Position numbers and translations under genes: made by a program
From: Ceratobasidium sp. AG-K
Lineage: Eukaryota; Basidiomycota; Agaricomycetes; Cantharellales; Ceratobasidiaceae
Length of the DNA stretch: 64,000 bases
Reading direction: 5' to 3'
NCBI GenBank assembly: GCA_037039685.1
Contig: JAWNGF010000002.1
Location: 5,456,001-5,520,000, forward strand
The notes under the pieces: generated by a model
What the model saw: the letters and a program-made list of their open reading frames with translations, nothing else
What the model was told of the DNA's origin: nothing
Database searches by the model: none
Shown here: piece by piece, positions 1 to 10,059 of the stretch
Layout of the letters: the number at the start of each line of letters is the position of its first letter
Numbering within the stretch: position 1 is the stretch's first letter

Positions 1-1680
1 TTAAAATCCACGCGCGTTTCAGCCGTTGCACAGCAGAGTCCATTTGCGCACCTCACTTCTGCTCGATCCATTCAAGCCGCAAATAGATTCTCATCTAAAC
101 CTAGCGTCAGTATTTCAAGATCATCCTTGGAATTTGGAGATGGCGTGGTCGGTGTTGGATGGGCCTGGGCCCACGACGAGAAGAAAAAGCAGGAACCAGT
201 CATCGCGCTGCCCCTCGTAGCACCACCCGTGGTCTCGTCATCCACGCCCTCGCCTTCGCCTACGCCTTCCACGCCGACTGCAGGCCGATTCTCGGGATTT
301 TGGTCGCGCGCGAGAGGAAGTACCGACAAGGGCGTGGGTCAGGGCTCGAGATCCGGCACGCCCGTTCCCTTGACATCCCCATCCACCTCGTCATTAGGCG
401 AGACTGCGAAACAAGCACCGCCTGCTCTCGAGCCGCCTATAGCTGCGGAGTCTTCTCCCTCTCCCTCTCAAACTGAGCCTTCTCCCATTGCTCCCACCGA
501 ATCAACCGTCTCGCGGTTCTTCAAACGCTTTTCGAGGGCTAATCCTCTTGAGTCAGAACGCACCCGATTGGCGACGTCCGAGTCCGTCTCATTATCGGCG
601 TCGGACCTCGAGTTCCTGGCCGACTCCGTCCCTGATACTACTGAAAAGAGTTTACTCGACGGTGGAAGAGGATTGACAGAGTTCGACGCGCTTGAAGCCA
701 TGCTTAAAGCTAAACCTTTACCCAAAGATGTACCAATTCTCGCACCCCCTCCTCGGATGGGTGGTAGTGGTATTCCATCGCCCCTTGCTGCTGTTCCAGA
801 GGACTCAAAGGCAGGGGAGGACGATTTGTGGGACATATTTGGCGCACCTCCAGCTGCGGCATCCAACGGCCAATCGAACATCGCGTTACCCTCATCCCGA
901 AGGGCATCACTAACTCCCCAGTTGACCACACCTGTGAGCTCAGCACCGGCCTCCCGAAGTCATACCCCGCGCCTTCCTTCAGTAGCAGACCTGGCCACCA
1001 TGGTTGGGGGCAAAGGCTCGCATCTTCGCCAAACATCGTTCTCTGCCCGACCACAGCACGCATTTGGCACTGATATTCCTTCACTGGACCCGTCTCCGGT
1101 CCCTGCCTTGCCGCCCCCGCCCGGCTCTGGGTCGCTCGTACAAACAGATGCGTTTGCAGATTTTATGTCGGGGCCAATTTCACAACCGGTACAAGTATCC
1201 GAGTCGTCGGCTCGAGCATCATTTGATGACTTTGGAGATTTCGAGTCCTCGGCCCCAGTCATGGCCCAAGCTGTGCTAGTACCTCCCGTCATTCGTTCTC
1301 CCTCGCCTCCGAAGCCTCCTTCAAAATTAGGTACCCCGGTGTATGTCCGGACTGGCTCGAATATCCAGCGCGTGGAACCCCAATCCACGGGTAGCGCGCT
1401 ACCTCCACTCCTACCTCCACCTTCAGGACCCAGTCGTTCCATGACTCCCGTTCTCGCGCCTCCACCTAGAGCCAATACGCCATTGGTTCTGCCCCCTTCC
1501 ATCACCTCTCCTCCACCCACAGCACCTCAGATTAATCTCTTCGACTTTGGGTCATCACCGCCCAAAAATAACGCACCCATCCCTGCTCCAACATTTACGA
1601 CCCAAACCCAGAAACCGCCCGCGCCCGCGAGCAAAGGTGGACTATCTGCATCCGATCTTAGTTTTTTCGAAGGGCTCTAG
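1..1680 (+). CDS. Ser/Pro-rich protein, C-terminal part (5' end outside window)
   Basis: The reading frame is open from base 1 with no start codon needed, so the gene enters from the left; it stops at 1678-1680. The visible 559 residues are mostly disordered Ser/Pro/Ala sequence. Embedded in it are short acidic-aromatic motifs: DDLWDIFG, FADFM, FDDFGDFES and LFDFGSS. Two related elements, LSASDLEFL and a terminal LSASDLSFFEGL, bracket the region. DFGDF-type motifs are known from trafficking accessory proteins that bind adaptor ear domains (aftiphilin and synergin types). A role in vesicle traffic, perhaps as the tail of an SCY1-like pseudokinase, is therefore possible but unproven, because the folded N-terminal part is outside the window. 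No intron is needed in the visible part. I am sure it is coding and unsure of its function. Confidence 0.75.
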   Translation, partial: LKSTRVSAVAQQSPFAHLTSARSIQAANRFSSKPSVSISRSSLEFGDGVVGVGWAWAHDEKKKQEPVIALPLVAPPVVSSSTPSPSPTPSTPTAGRFSGFWSRARGSTDKGVGQGSRSGTPVPLTSPSTSSLGETAKQAPPALEPPIAAESSPSPSQTEPSPIAPTESTVSRFFKRFSRANPLESERTRLATSESVSLSASDLEFLADSVPDTTEKSLLDGGRGLTEFDALEAMLKAKPLPKDVPILAPPPRMGGSGIPSPLAAVPEDSKAGEDDLWDIFGAPPAAASNGQSNIALPSSRRASLTPQLTTPVSSAPASRSHTPRLPSVADLATMVGGKGSHLRQTSFSARPQHAFGTDIPSLDPSPVPALPPPPGSGSLVQTDAFADFMSGPISQPVQVSESSARASFDDFGDFESSAPVMAQAVLVPPVIRSPSPPKPPSKLGTPVYVRTGSNIQRVEPQSTGSALPPLLPPPSGPSRSMTPVLAPPPRANTPLVLPPSITSPPPTAPQINLFDFGSSPPKNNAPIPAPTFTTQTQKPPAPASKGGLSASDLSFFEGL

Positions 1681-1985
1681 CACGTTGTATTCTAGACAAT
1701 CCATTCGTGATTCATGTTTCGCGGTGATTTGTGTACCTTTTAGTAAGACCGCCGGCTGCATGACCGAGAAAATATCCGCACTTTTCCATTTTTGGACGAT
1801 CTACCAAGGGAAAAGTTTAATAACACCGAGGCTTGGTCAGAAATTATTGAATTCTGCTTACCTACTGCTTACGTTTACTAGTAAAAGAACCTCCACCCGC
1901 CCTCCACCCCCGCATTATAGATAATCCATAGTGGAGGAATTTCTAAGGACCTGACTCGACAGCACGCCATGCTTTGTGACGGGTG
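1681..1985. other. Intergenic region
   Basis: About 300 bp between the Ser/Pro-rich gene and the first transporter. It should hold the terminator of the former and the upstream promoter of the latter. No coding signal or repeat was recognised. Confidence 0.5.
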
Positions 1986-1987
1986 GA

Positions 1988-1995
1988 TATAAAAG
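1988..1995 (+). promoter_or_regulatory. TATA box of MFS transporter 1
   Basis: TATAAAAG lies about 60 bp upstream of the ATG at 2056, a normal spacing for a strongly expressed fungal gene. The second transporter copy has a similar element at the same distance, which supports the call. Confidence 0.6.
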
Positions 1996-2055
1996 ACGAT
2001 GGGGGTCTGACGTACCGACCAAGCACCCAGACCCCCACATCCTAGATCCTCCGCA

Positions 2056-3882
2056 ATGGAAACTCAAAAGTCTGTTGAGCTCACCCCAGCGCCTACTCTC
2101 GTAGTCGACCTCATCGAAGAGAAAAAGTCGGTAGTCGAGCCTGAAATCCCAGCGCTCGCCAACGCCAAACCTCTCCGAAAATATGTCCTGCTCGCGGTCT
2201 TTTGTCTCGGGCAGTTCCTCGACACCCTCAACAACTCGGCCATGTTCCCCGCTATCCCGGCAGTCTCCCACGAAGTGGGCTTGACCGAGAGCGATTCTGT
2301 TTGGCTCTTTGCCGCTTATCAGGCTACCTTTGCCTCCTTCCTCCTTATCGTACGTACTAATTATCATTCATTTCAACCACGTGCTAAGATTAATTTTTAC
2401 AGAGCGGACGCATTTCAGATGTCTATAGCCCAAAGCCCGTGTTTATCCTCGGTACTGCCTTTTTCGGTCTCATGTCCCTCGGCAGTGGTTTCATAAACGA
2501 CAAAATCCCGCTTTTGGTACTCCGGGCGTTGCAGGGAATTGGTGCATCCCTGACCATCCCCTCGTCGCTGAACCTGATCGTTCAAATGTTCCCTGATCCC
2601 AACGAGCAAAGCCGTGCGATCGGATTATTTGGTGCTATGGGAGCGATCGGAAACGTGCTAGGCACAATTGTGGGTGCTATCCTCGTCGAGTATGCCTCCT
2701 GGAGGTGGATTTTCTGGGTCATCACAATCATCGCGGTCCCGATCGCCATCACCTGCACGATCTTGATCCCCAAGACTCCCCGAAATGAAGAAAACGCCAA
2801 GTCGACCTTTGACTTTGTTGGAGTATCCCTTTTGACTGGTAAGCACATCTGTTGGTCGATATATACTCGTTACTGACGCATATACGCAGTCGCTGTGATC
2901 CTGTTCGTCTACGCTCTGACCAGCGGTTCGGTACAGGGCTGGAAAGCTGCTGGTGTCCTCGCACCACTGTTCATCTCGGTCGCCCTAGTTGTAGGATTTT
3001 TCATCTGGGAAACGCGCATCGACGAAAACAGCGCAGCACTGTATGTTTCCTTCCCTCTTCTATCGACAACGATTAACCTCTCCGTAATAGGCCACCAAAG
3101 TTGTGGTTTTACAAGAACTTTGCCGTCCTGTTCGCCGTTGCCCTCATGCCCTACTTCTGGTGGGTGCAGATCTACCTCACCTTCTCGCCGTACTGGCAAG
3201 ACCACCTCGGATGGTCCAGCATTATCTCTGGTGTCAAGTTGTAAGTCTAACCCCCCTGTATAACCATTTGTCTTCGAAGCTGACCCTTTCCTTCAGCTTG
3301 CCCCTCGGCATTGTCGCTGGCCCAATCATGGTCAACGCGGGACGCATCGCGCGCATTGGTCAACCTAAATGGATGATTCTGGGCGGTCTCACCGCCGCGC
3401 TGATCGCGACTATCCTCCTGCCATTCTCGGATCGCCCACACGATCGGTACTGGCCGCTCGACTTCCCAGCATTCGTCATTGGCACAGCTGGAACCTCGGT
3501 GGTGTTTGTTCTTACCAAGTAAACTTGCTTCAAGTTCATTCATTTAGAGCCCCGTGCTGACTTCCTGTTGTCTAGCATCAACATTTTCCGTACTACCCCC
3601 TCTCGCTACGCAGGAACAGTTGGTGCAGTATTCAACGCTGCCCTCCAGCTCGGAAGCGCGATTGGCTCATCTGCTACCACGTCTATCCAAGCTTCAGTTG
3701 ACGTTCAGCACTCTGGCGAAGAATCGGCTTTCAAAGGCCGCTCCGCAGCTCTTTGGTTCCTCGTCGCCTGGGTTGGCTTGGAGATCATTGGCGTAGCAGT
3801 TTTCTTCCAGCAGTCAGCCAAGTCTCCTTTGGACGAGGAGGCAGGTGGAGAGGGAAAGGGACCAAGGGTTGTCGTTCACTAA
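2056..3882 (+). CDS. MFS transporter 1 (DHA2-like, about 519 aa)
   Basis: Predicted multi-pass plasma-membrane transporter of the major facilitator superfamily, probably a proton-coupled drug or small-molecule exporter; the substrate cannot be read from sequence. Six exons join cleanly: 2056-2349, 2403-2838, 2890-3040, 3091-3240, 3297-3518 and 3576-3882, all with GT-AG introns of about 50-57 bp. Helix 1 carries FLDTLNNSAMFPAIPAV, as in DHA-type carriers. The GIGASLTIPSS segment and the following GAIGNVLGTIVGAILVEYA stretch correspond to the helix 4-5 region, including a degenerate antiporter motif. The cytoplasmic N-terminus is about 40 residues long and acidic. The 519-residue length fits a 12-14 helix carrier. 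A close tandem copy follows at 4498. Confidence 0.9.
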
Positions 3883-4437
3883 ACATTTTAACTTAATCGT
3901 TTTGGTTGCTTTCGGTATACTTTGATTGTTTTTTCGACGCATATAACACGTTTCGGGCACCTTAATCATGTAGCACCTAGTATTGCATAGAATTTAGAAT
4001 CAGACTAGATTTCTCATTGTCATACATGCGTCCACATTACGCTGCTGATAGGGCCTGCGGATGGCATAGTGCATTAATAACCAAGCTATATGCTGGTGAT
4101 TTCTCTTGCAGCGATTCTTTGCACTTTCAGAGCATCGTGTGAATCCTGGAAATCTTGTGAGACTTCCAGAATATGTCAACCAAAAACATTGGTAAACAAC
4201 GCAGATACTTCCCTTGCGCTCATGATCTCCGTTGAGGGACTCTTAATCACGAGTGCTGCCAAACGACAGAGCATCTTTGTATTTCTTACCGCTTTTTGGA
4301 TTCGACTCAAAACGCGATGCTAATAACTTTCGGAAAGGCATGCATGCGATCAACATGGTGGTGTAATTATCACCAGCCATCGGGCATCCCGGCAGGAATA
4401 CCTCCCCAACACGCAAGTTCCGTGTGTTCACCGAAGG
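3883..4437. other. Intergenic region between the two MFS copies
   Basis: AT-rich spacer of about 0.55 kb after the first transporter. I found no open frame with recognisable content, no RNA gene and no repeat. It presumably holds the 3' end of copy 1 and the promoter of copy 2. Confidence 0.5.
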
Positions 4438-4439
4438 AC

Positions 4440-4446
4440 TATAAAT
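4440..4446 (+). promoter_or_regulatory. TATA box of MFS copy 2
   Basis: TATAAAT lies about 52 bp upstream of the ATG at 4498, equivalent to the element before copy 1. The promoter core was therefore duplicated or kept along with the gene. Confidence 0.5.
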
Positions 4447-4497
4447 GATCCTCCACACCTGGCGCATCGAGGTTCGTATTCGATCTCACTCACACGA

Positions 4498-6478
4498 ATG
4501 GATACACCAGAATCCTTTGAGCTCGCCTCAGCAGAAAAGCCCAAGTCTGTTATTTCGGAACATAGTGTTCCGGCACTTGCAAACGCCAACCGTCTTCGAA
4601 AAAATGTGTTGCTCGCGGCCTTTTGCATGGGTCTATTTCTCGACGCTCTGAACAACTCTGCAATGCTCCCAGCAATACCTGCAGTCTCGCATAATGTTGG
4701 ACTTGCCGAGAATGACTCTGTTTGGCTATTTGCAGCCTACCAAGCAACATTCGCTTCGTTCCTTCTAATTGTAAGTTTCTACGAGCACCATAGCTATTTG
4801 GGGCTGGAAGATCCAAGCCCAGTAATAGCTCAATCTGCATGGTTAGGTATTCCTACCACCGGATTTTTACTGGCTTCGGTGCGCTTCGAGTCTATTGCTC
4901 TATTTGTGCATCTCGGCCTCCTACTGACACGATGAGCCACAGAGCGGGCGTATCTCAGACATCTACAGTCCCAAGCCGGTGTTTATTCTTGGGACCGCCT
5001 TTTTCGGTCTCATGTGTCTTGGAGGTGGTTTTGTCAACGACAAGGTCCCTTTGCTGGCACTGCGCGCGTTACAAGGGATTGGCGCATCGCTAACCATTCC
5101 TTCATCTCTAAGCCTGATTGTTCAAATGTTTCCAGAACCTCAGGAACAGAGCCGTGCGATCGGTTTGCTTGGAGCTGTTGGAGCCATTGGTAACGGTGAG
5201 CAATCCTCTCTCCGTTGGCAGCATTGGCCATATGATTATCAAACACTGAGGGTATTGCGAAAGTGTTGGGTATCATCGTAGGCGCTCTTCTGGTCGAATA
5301 CGCATCTTGGAGATGGATACTTTGGCTGATTGCAATCGCCAGCATTCCAATCGCTATCTTTTGCACATTTTGTATCCCTAAGACCACACGAAAAAGCGAA
5401 ATTCGAAATTGATGCTCGACTTCATAGGAGTGCTATCGCTGACTGGCAAGTCCCGCACATAGCCCTCCTACCAGTCTCTCTAACGTTGGCCTCCTAGCAT
5501 CTGTAATTTTGTTCGTGTATGCGCTAACTAGCGGATCGGTCATGGGCTGGAGAACCGCGGGAGTATTGGTACCACTCTTAGTCTCTGTCTCTCTAGCCAT
5601 CGTATTCTTTGTATGGGAAGCCCATATAAGTGAGGATAACGCGGCACTGTGGGTACCTTCTGACCTAATAATGCAAAAACAGAGGTAACGCAGATACGTA
5701 CAGCCCTCCGAAACTTTGGTTCTACAAAAACTTCGCCGTGCTCTTTGCGGTCGCTCTTATGCCGTACTTTTGGTGGATTCAGATCTACCTGACGTTTTCA
5801 ACGTACTGGCAAGAGCATCTCGGGTGGTCAAGTATTATTTCTGGAGTAAAGTTGTAAGCCGATCCTACTGGATGGGTTATAACCACTAATGAGGCTTGCT
5901 CCAACTGTAGTTTGCCTCTGGGTCTCGTTGAAGGTCTTGTTATGGCCTATGGTGGGCACATTACGCGCATTGGTCGCCCAAAATGGATGATCCTCGGTGG
6001 GCTAGTTGCAGCACTAGTCGCGACCATTCTCCTTCCATTCTCCGACAGATTCAAGGACCAGTACTGGCCACTTACATTTCCTGCATTTGTCATTGGAACC
6101 GCTGGTACATCCGTTGTCTATGTCGTAACCAAGTACGCTCATCGCACCAAGCCATGGCTATATGCTCAACTCTGTCTTTGTAGCATTAATATCTTTCATA
6201 CCACTCCCCCACAGTATGCTGGTACGGTTGGTGCGGTCTTCAATGCCGCTCTCCAGCTAGGGAGTACCATAGGTGCGACTGCTTCTACTTTTATCCAAGC
6301 GTCCGTCGACGGGCGGGCTGCCGGGATGGGGGGCGACTTTCAAGGTCGTTCTACGGCACTTTGGTTCTTGGTGGCTTGGGTTGGACTAGAAATTATTGCA
6401 GTTGCGCTGTTTTTCCAGGCCTCGACTAAAGCTCTTCCGGATGAGGATCCTACCAGTGATGTAGAAGGGGTTACATGA
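4498..6478 (+). pseudogene. MFS transporter 2, tandem copy with a 1-base frameshift
   Basis: Paralogue of the upstream transporter with the same exon plan plus one extra intron. Exons are 4498-4770, 4943-5195, 5264-5445, 5498-5648, 5704-5853, 5911-6132 and 6184-6478. The extra intron (5196-5263) splits what is exon 2 in copy 1. Exons 2 and 3 together are 435 bases against 436 in copy 1, so exactly one base is missing. The gap falls near 5400-5413, where KTTRKSEIRN runs into TGA although the homologous MLDFIGVLSLTG continues in another frame. The intron at 5446 has a GC donor. I tested a cryptic GT-AG intron across the lesion and it gives a stop. Either a young pseudogene or a sequencing error; everything else in the copy is well kept. 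The 6133-6183 intron is a multiple of three and has no stop. Confidence 0.8.
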
Positions 6479-6658
6479 GGGCCTCTCATATGCATATATA
6501 TGCTTGATTGTGTTGGACTCGCTAATTACGCAGTGTCTGATAACTACAACACATTTCGTTCGATCTCGACTTAGATGTCTATGACCTAGCATTATATTCC
6601 CTTGCAAGATGATACATGAATATGGAATCTCATTTTCCTACAACGGTGACCCTGGGAT

Positions 6659-9259
6659 CTAATACAGCCCAATAAACGGCTCAAGTGCCTGTCCTAATTT
6701 CCTCACGGTCTCTGCCAGGTTTGCATCTGCATCAGATACGCCAGCTTCAGGGTCAAGCCAGGCTTTGACCCCGGAAGCAGAAGACTTCTCTGGGAACAGC
6801 CGTTCGACCGTGTCGCAGACTATGCCGTTGGGGGGCAGTATACTATTGAGGAAGTATCCACGAACCGCTTTAGCCGTGCAAGTGCTGGCCATAGAAAACG
6901 AGCAGTGCTAATACGGTTCTATGCGTATCAATTCCCGTTGGAACACGCAAAGAGACTACGCACTCCGCTACCATCTTGGACAATCAATCGGGATTGAGGG
7001 AGCAATTGATTGACCGTACGGGCGTTTGCAACCGGAGTAATTGGCTAAAATGGTTTGCATTTAGCGGTAGAGCATCAGAGAATACTCAACACGCACGTCT
7101 GCTGTGTTCCCGATGACAAGTATATTATTTGCGAGTGTGGTACTGTTAAAAGGTCCGGTATAACGCTCCGCTTCCCTCGGCTTCCAGTGGTGGCACATGG
7201 TGACCTTGAATTAGCAGGGTGCATGAGCATGGTTAGGATGGGTTTAGAAGGGAGGGCCCACCTCAAGAGCAGCGAAGTGAGTTGAAAGGTTTTCATACGC
7301 ATTTACGTTCGCTTCAACTACTGCCTCGACTGCTTCACGTGGATCGGCGCCCCAAAGGTTGGGCCCGTCGACGCAAGTGATGGCTTCGACAGCCATTGCG
7401 GTTGTGGCTTTCTTGGTGGTGTTTAGCTCTACGGTGGTAAGCATTGCGTCTATGATGGGTGCTCCGTTGCCACGAATACTGGCCGCAAGTTGTTCAGCTA
7501 GTGCGCTCCATTTGCGGGGGTGATACATTGTCTTGAATATGAGCTCTGGTATACCATTTTGAGTACCACGATATGTCGGAGTCAATGTGGTTGCTTACTG
7601 CGTACCAGCCCGGATGTGAGAATATACGGCGATTTCCCCAGTGGTACAGGCATCGGTCGTTGATAGAGATCCTCGATTAGCTCGTCCACAGCCTTGCGAA
7701 TGGCCCCCTCGGTTGTCCTGCTTTCCGTGCTTAGCGCGCACCGCTCCGGTCCAGCCTAGTGAAGCATGAGGAGAATATACAGCAGGAACAATGATGACAT
7801 CACCTACCTCAGCGCATGCCTTTAGAAAATTGTCGTACGCTTTTTCGGCGTCAACCAGGTCCCCTAAATCGTTTTTAGCTCCAAGGAGCAGTTTAGGGAG
7901 GAAGTGCTCACATTTTACGTGCTGGTAGGCTCCGGTGTTTGCCCAAACCTCTGGATCCTACCGATATTCAGCAACATTGTTACGCATCAATATGAATACT
8001 CACAACGACGCAGTCAATTGCGGCATTCCCGACACGGTGAGGAAACATGTTGACAAAGTACCTGTGCATTTGGGGTGAGCGACCATACAAAATTATGAGT
8101 GGATTGATGCTCACGACGCTGCAGATCAAGTCGACGTCAGTAAATATACAAACCGGTCCGGAATACTTACCAACAGCAGACCCATAGCTAAATCCCCAAA
8201 AATTCACCGGCGTTTCTGGGCCTTCGATAACCCTCGAGAGTAACTCTAGGTCACGGACGACCGTGGCAGTCCCAACGTGTCGTAATGCCTCACCCGTGCG
8301 GTTGCGACAAAGCTCCGCGATTACTGAATTCTCAGCATCAGCTTTACGAACCTGTTGCGCATATACCGCTCTTTCAATAGGGTCAGAGAGGTTTCGTGCC
8401 TCGAAGCCAATGTCTTGATAGGTGTGACTGAGAGCGATATCCTACGAGGTTGAATTAGTGCCTGGCCAAAAATATAGGCGTTCTGGGCACACCTGAGCGG
8501 TTTGCGAAGCAAAACAGTCCACTCCGGGGCTGGCAACGATAATATTAATGAGTTCGTTTCCCTCGGACTGGACAGAAATTGAACCAACGTTGTGCCATTG
8601 ATTCCGCGGGCGTCCCACGCTATTATATCGTCTGCAATAGTCATGTAAGTCCTGCTGACTTTGGGACCCTGTTGTAACCTACAGCGATCGTCCAAGAGCT
8701 CGGCCAGAGCTGGCCCCGTTTGGAACAAGAAGATCAATGCCGAATAGCCAGGCCCCACCTACGATACAAAGGATGGGGAAGTACGACACAGGATTTGTGA
8801 AAGGGACGTACCGGATTCAGAAAGAGGGATCCAATTCTGTTTGTTCTGTTCTTTGCGAGGTATCGACTCACGGAGAGATTCACATAGCCAGACGTCCTGT
8901 TGTGGTAGTCTAATGGTACCCTGGTTACCTTCAGCATGTGGTACTTTAGCGCCTACTTTGGCACTTACAGCAACCGACCACATTCAAAGTTGTCACCACA
9001 GCTTGACCACTCAATCCTGTCCGTACGAGGAGTGTTCGTCTGTACAAGATAAATATTAAGGCTGGCGCTGGTATTACCTACATACCTTAGTTAACTTGGG
9101 TATCGAGTGATAGAGCTTTTCCGCAGCAAATAGCCCCAATGCAGCAACTAGTAGCCCTCGTGTGACAGTGTTAGACCAGATCTTCATAGTTCGTGGACTT
9201 GGGTTGAAAGATAACGGCGTCTCCCCGGTCATTATGCCATCTGGTGATTTGTCCTTCAT
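6659..9259 (-). CDS. TAP-A: alpha/beta hydrolase, TAP-like (peptidase S33 type), intact copy
   Basis: Predicted serine hydrolase of the tripeptidyl-aminopeptidase-like group; such enzymes trim peptides or related substrates. The ATG at 9259 starts a type II signal anchor (GLLVAALGLFAAEKL), so the catalytic domain is probably secretory or extracellular. Many short exons join in frame. I read, in order: VPLDY and IGSLFLNP, an oxyanion-region VGPGYSA (GGPGxS in relatives), DIIAWDARGINGTT, the nucleophile motif GFSYGS, a cap region, then GNTAD (acid) and GSGHCS (histidine) of the C-terminal TAP domain. The histidine sits at the start of the last exon. One internal exon is only 4 bases (8115-8118). 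All introns checked are GT-AG. Unlike the B and C copies, no frameshift was found, and it is the most diverged of the three, so it is probably the functional member. Confidence 0.85.
8115..8118 (-). other. 4-base microexon of TAP-A
   Basis: After GFSYGSAV and one G, splicing in the four bases CGTC (acceptor CTGCAG, donor GTGAGC) restores VASYFVNMFPHRV in frame. Without it the frame is lost. The same position holds a 4-base exon in both other copies. Confidence 0.8.
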
Positions 9260-10059
9260 TGATGTTTTTCAATGGGTTCGGGCTGGCAATACGATGGAGA
9301 CGAAGCTAGATTGTTGTAGTAGATTACAAGTTCTTGCAGAGCACACTATGCTCGGGCACAAGCGATAATATCAAACAGCTTTAGGAAGGACTCCGGAAGC
9401 AAAGCACAGCTGATTCGGGCGTTGTTTGGAGACCCATGCACACACATGGCTTTCCTGGTCCGCAGTGTCTTGGAATCGCTGCGCGTTGTGTTTGTTACTG
9501 CGGCGCCTATTGACTTAGATCCATGGGGCAACGTGGATATTTCAGTGAAATAGTTGATGTTGTTCCAAGGTGGGGTTGCTCTCGGTCGTCGCGGCGAACA
9601 TGGTGCCGTAAAGGGCCGGGGAGCATCCCTAGCACACGTGATATAAATACAAGTGTATATGCGCAGTAAACTATGCGCGGTCAACACCACATGTAGCTGT
9701 CGAATCCGCTCGCATTAACCTACCAACCACAATGAGTGGTCCTGCGGATAGGAGGCTATATGAGGAAGCGTATCTATCCCTTGTTGAGAAATCTTCCTTC
9801 TCTAGTTCAAGTTAGCGACTTTGGCTTATCTCAGGCTTTCGTGCGCCGAAGGTGTTCGACGCTTGCATACCGGGTTCGAGAGAATCCAACAACTGTGCAG
9901 AAGGATCATTGACAGAAATAAATACAATCAGATTTCGTACTGGTTTAACATAAAAAAGACATTTCCGGGCCTCCTGTTTATATTCGTGCTCCCTTGTCAT
10001 GAATCTTTCTTGCGAGTCCCTGAGGAGGAAGTTCACGGGAGGTATGTAAAGCCAGGTAT
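9260..10059. other. Intergenic region between TAP-A and PSP1
   Basis: 0.8 kb containing the TAP-A promoter and PSP1 3' flank. The minus-strand frame at 9346-9690 has no recognisable content and is probably chance. No other structure seen. Confidence 0.5.

Noticed and set aside
5349..5430. Cryptic intron that might rescue the MFS2 frameshift (GT at about 5370 to TAG at 5427)
   Set aside because: The junction creates TGA at once; it does not restore the frame.
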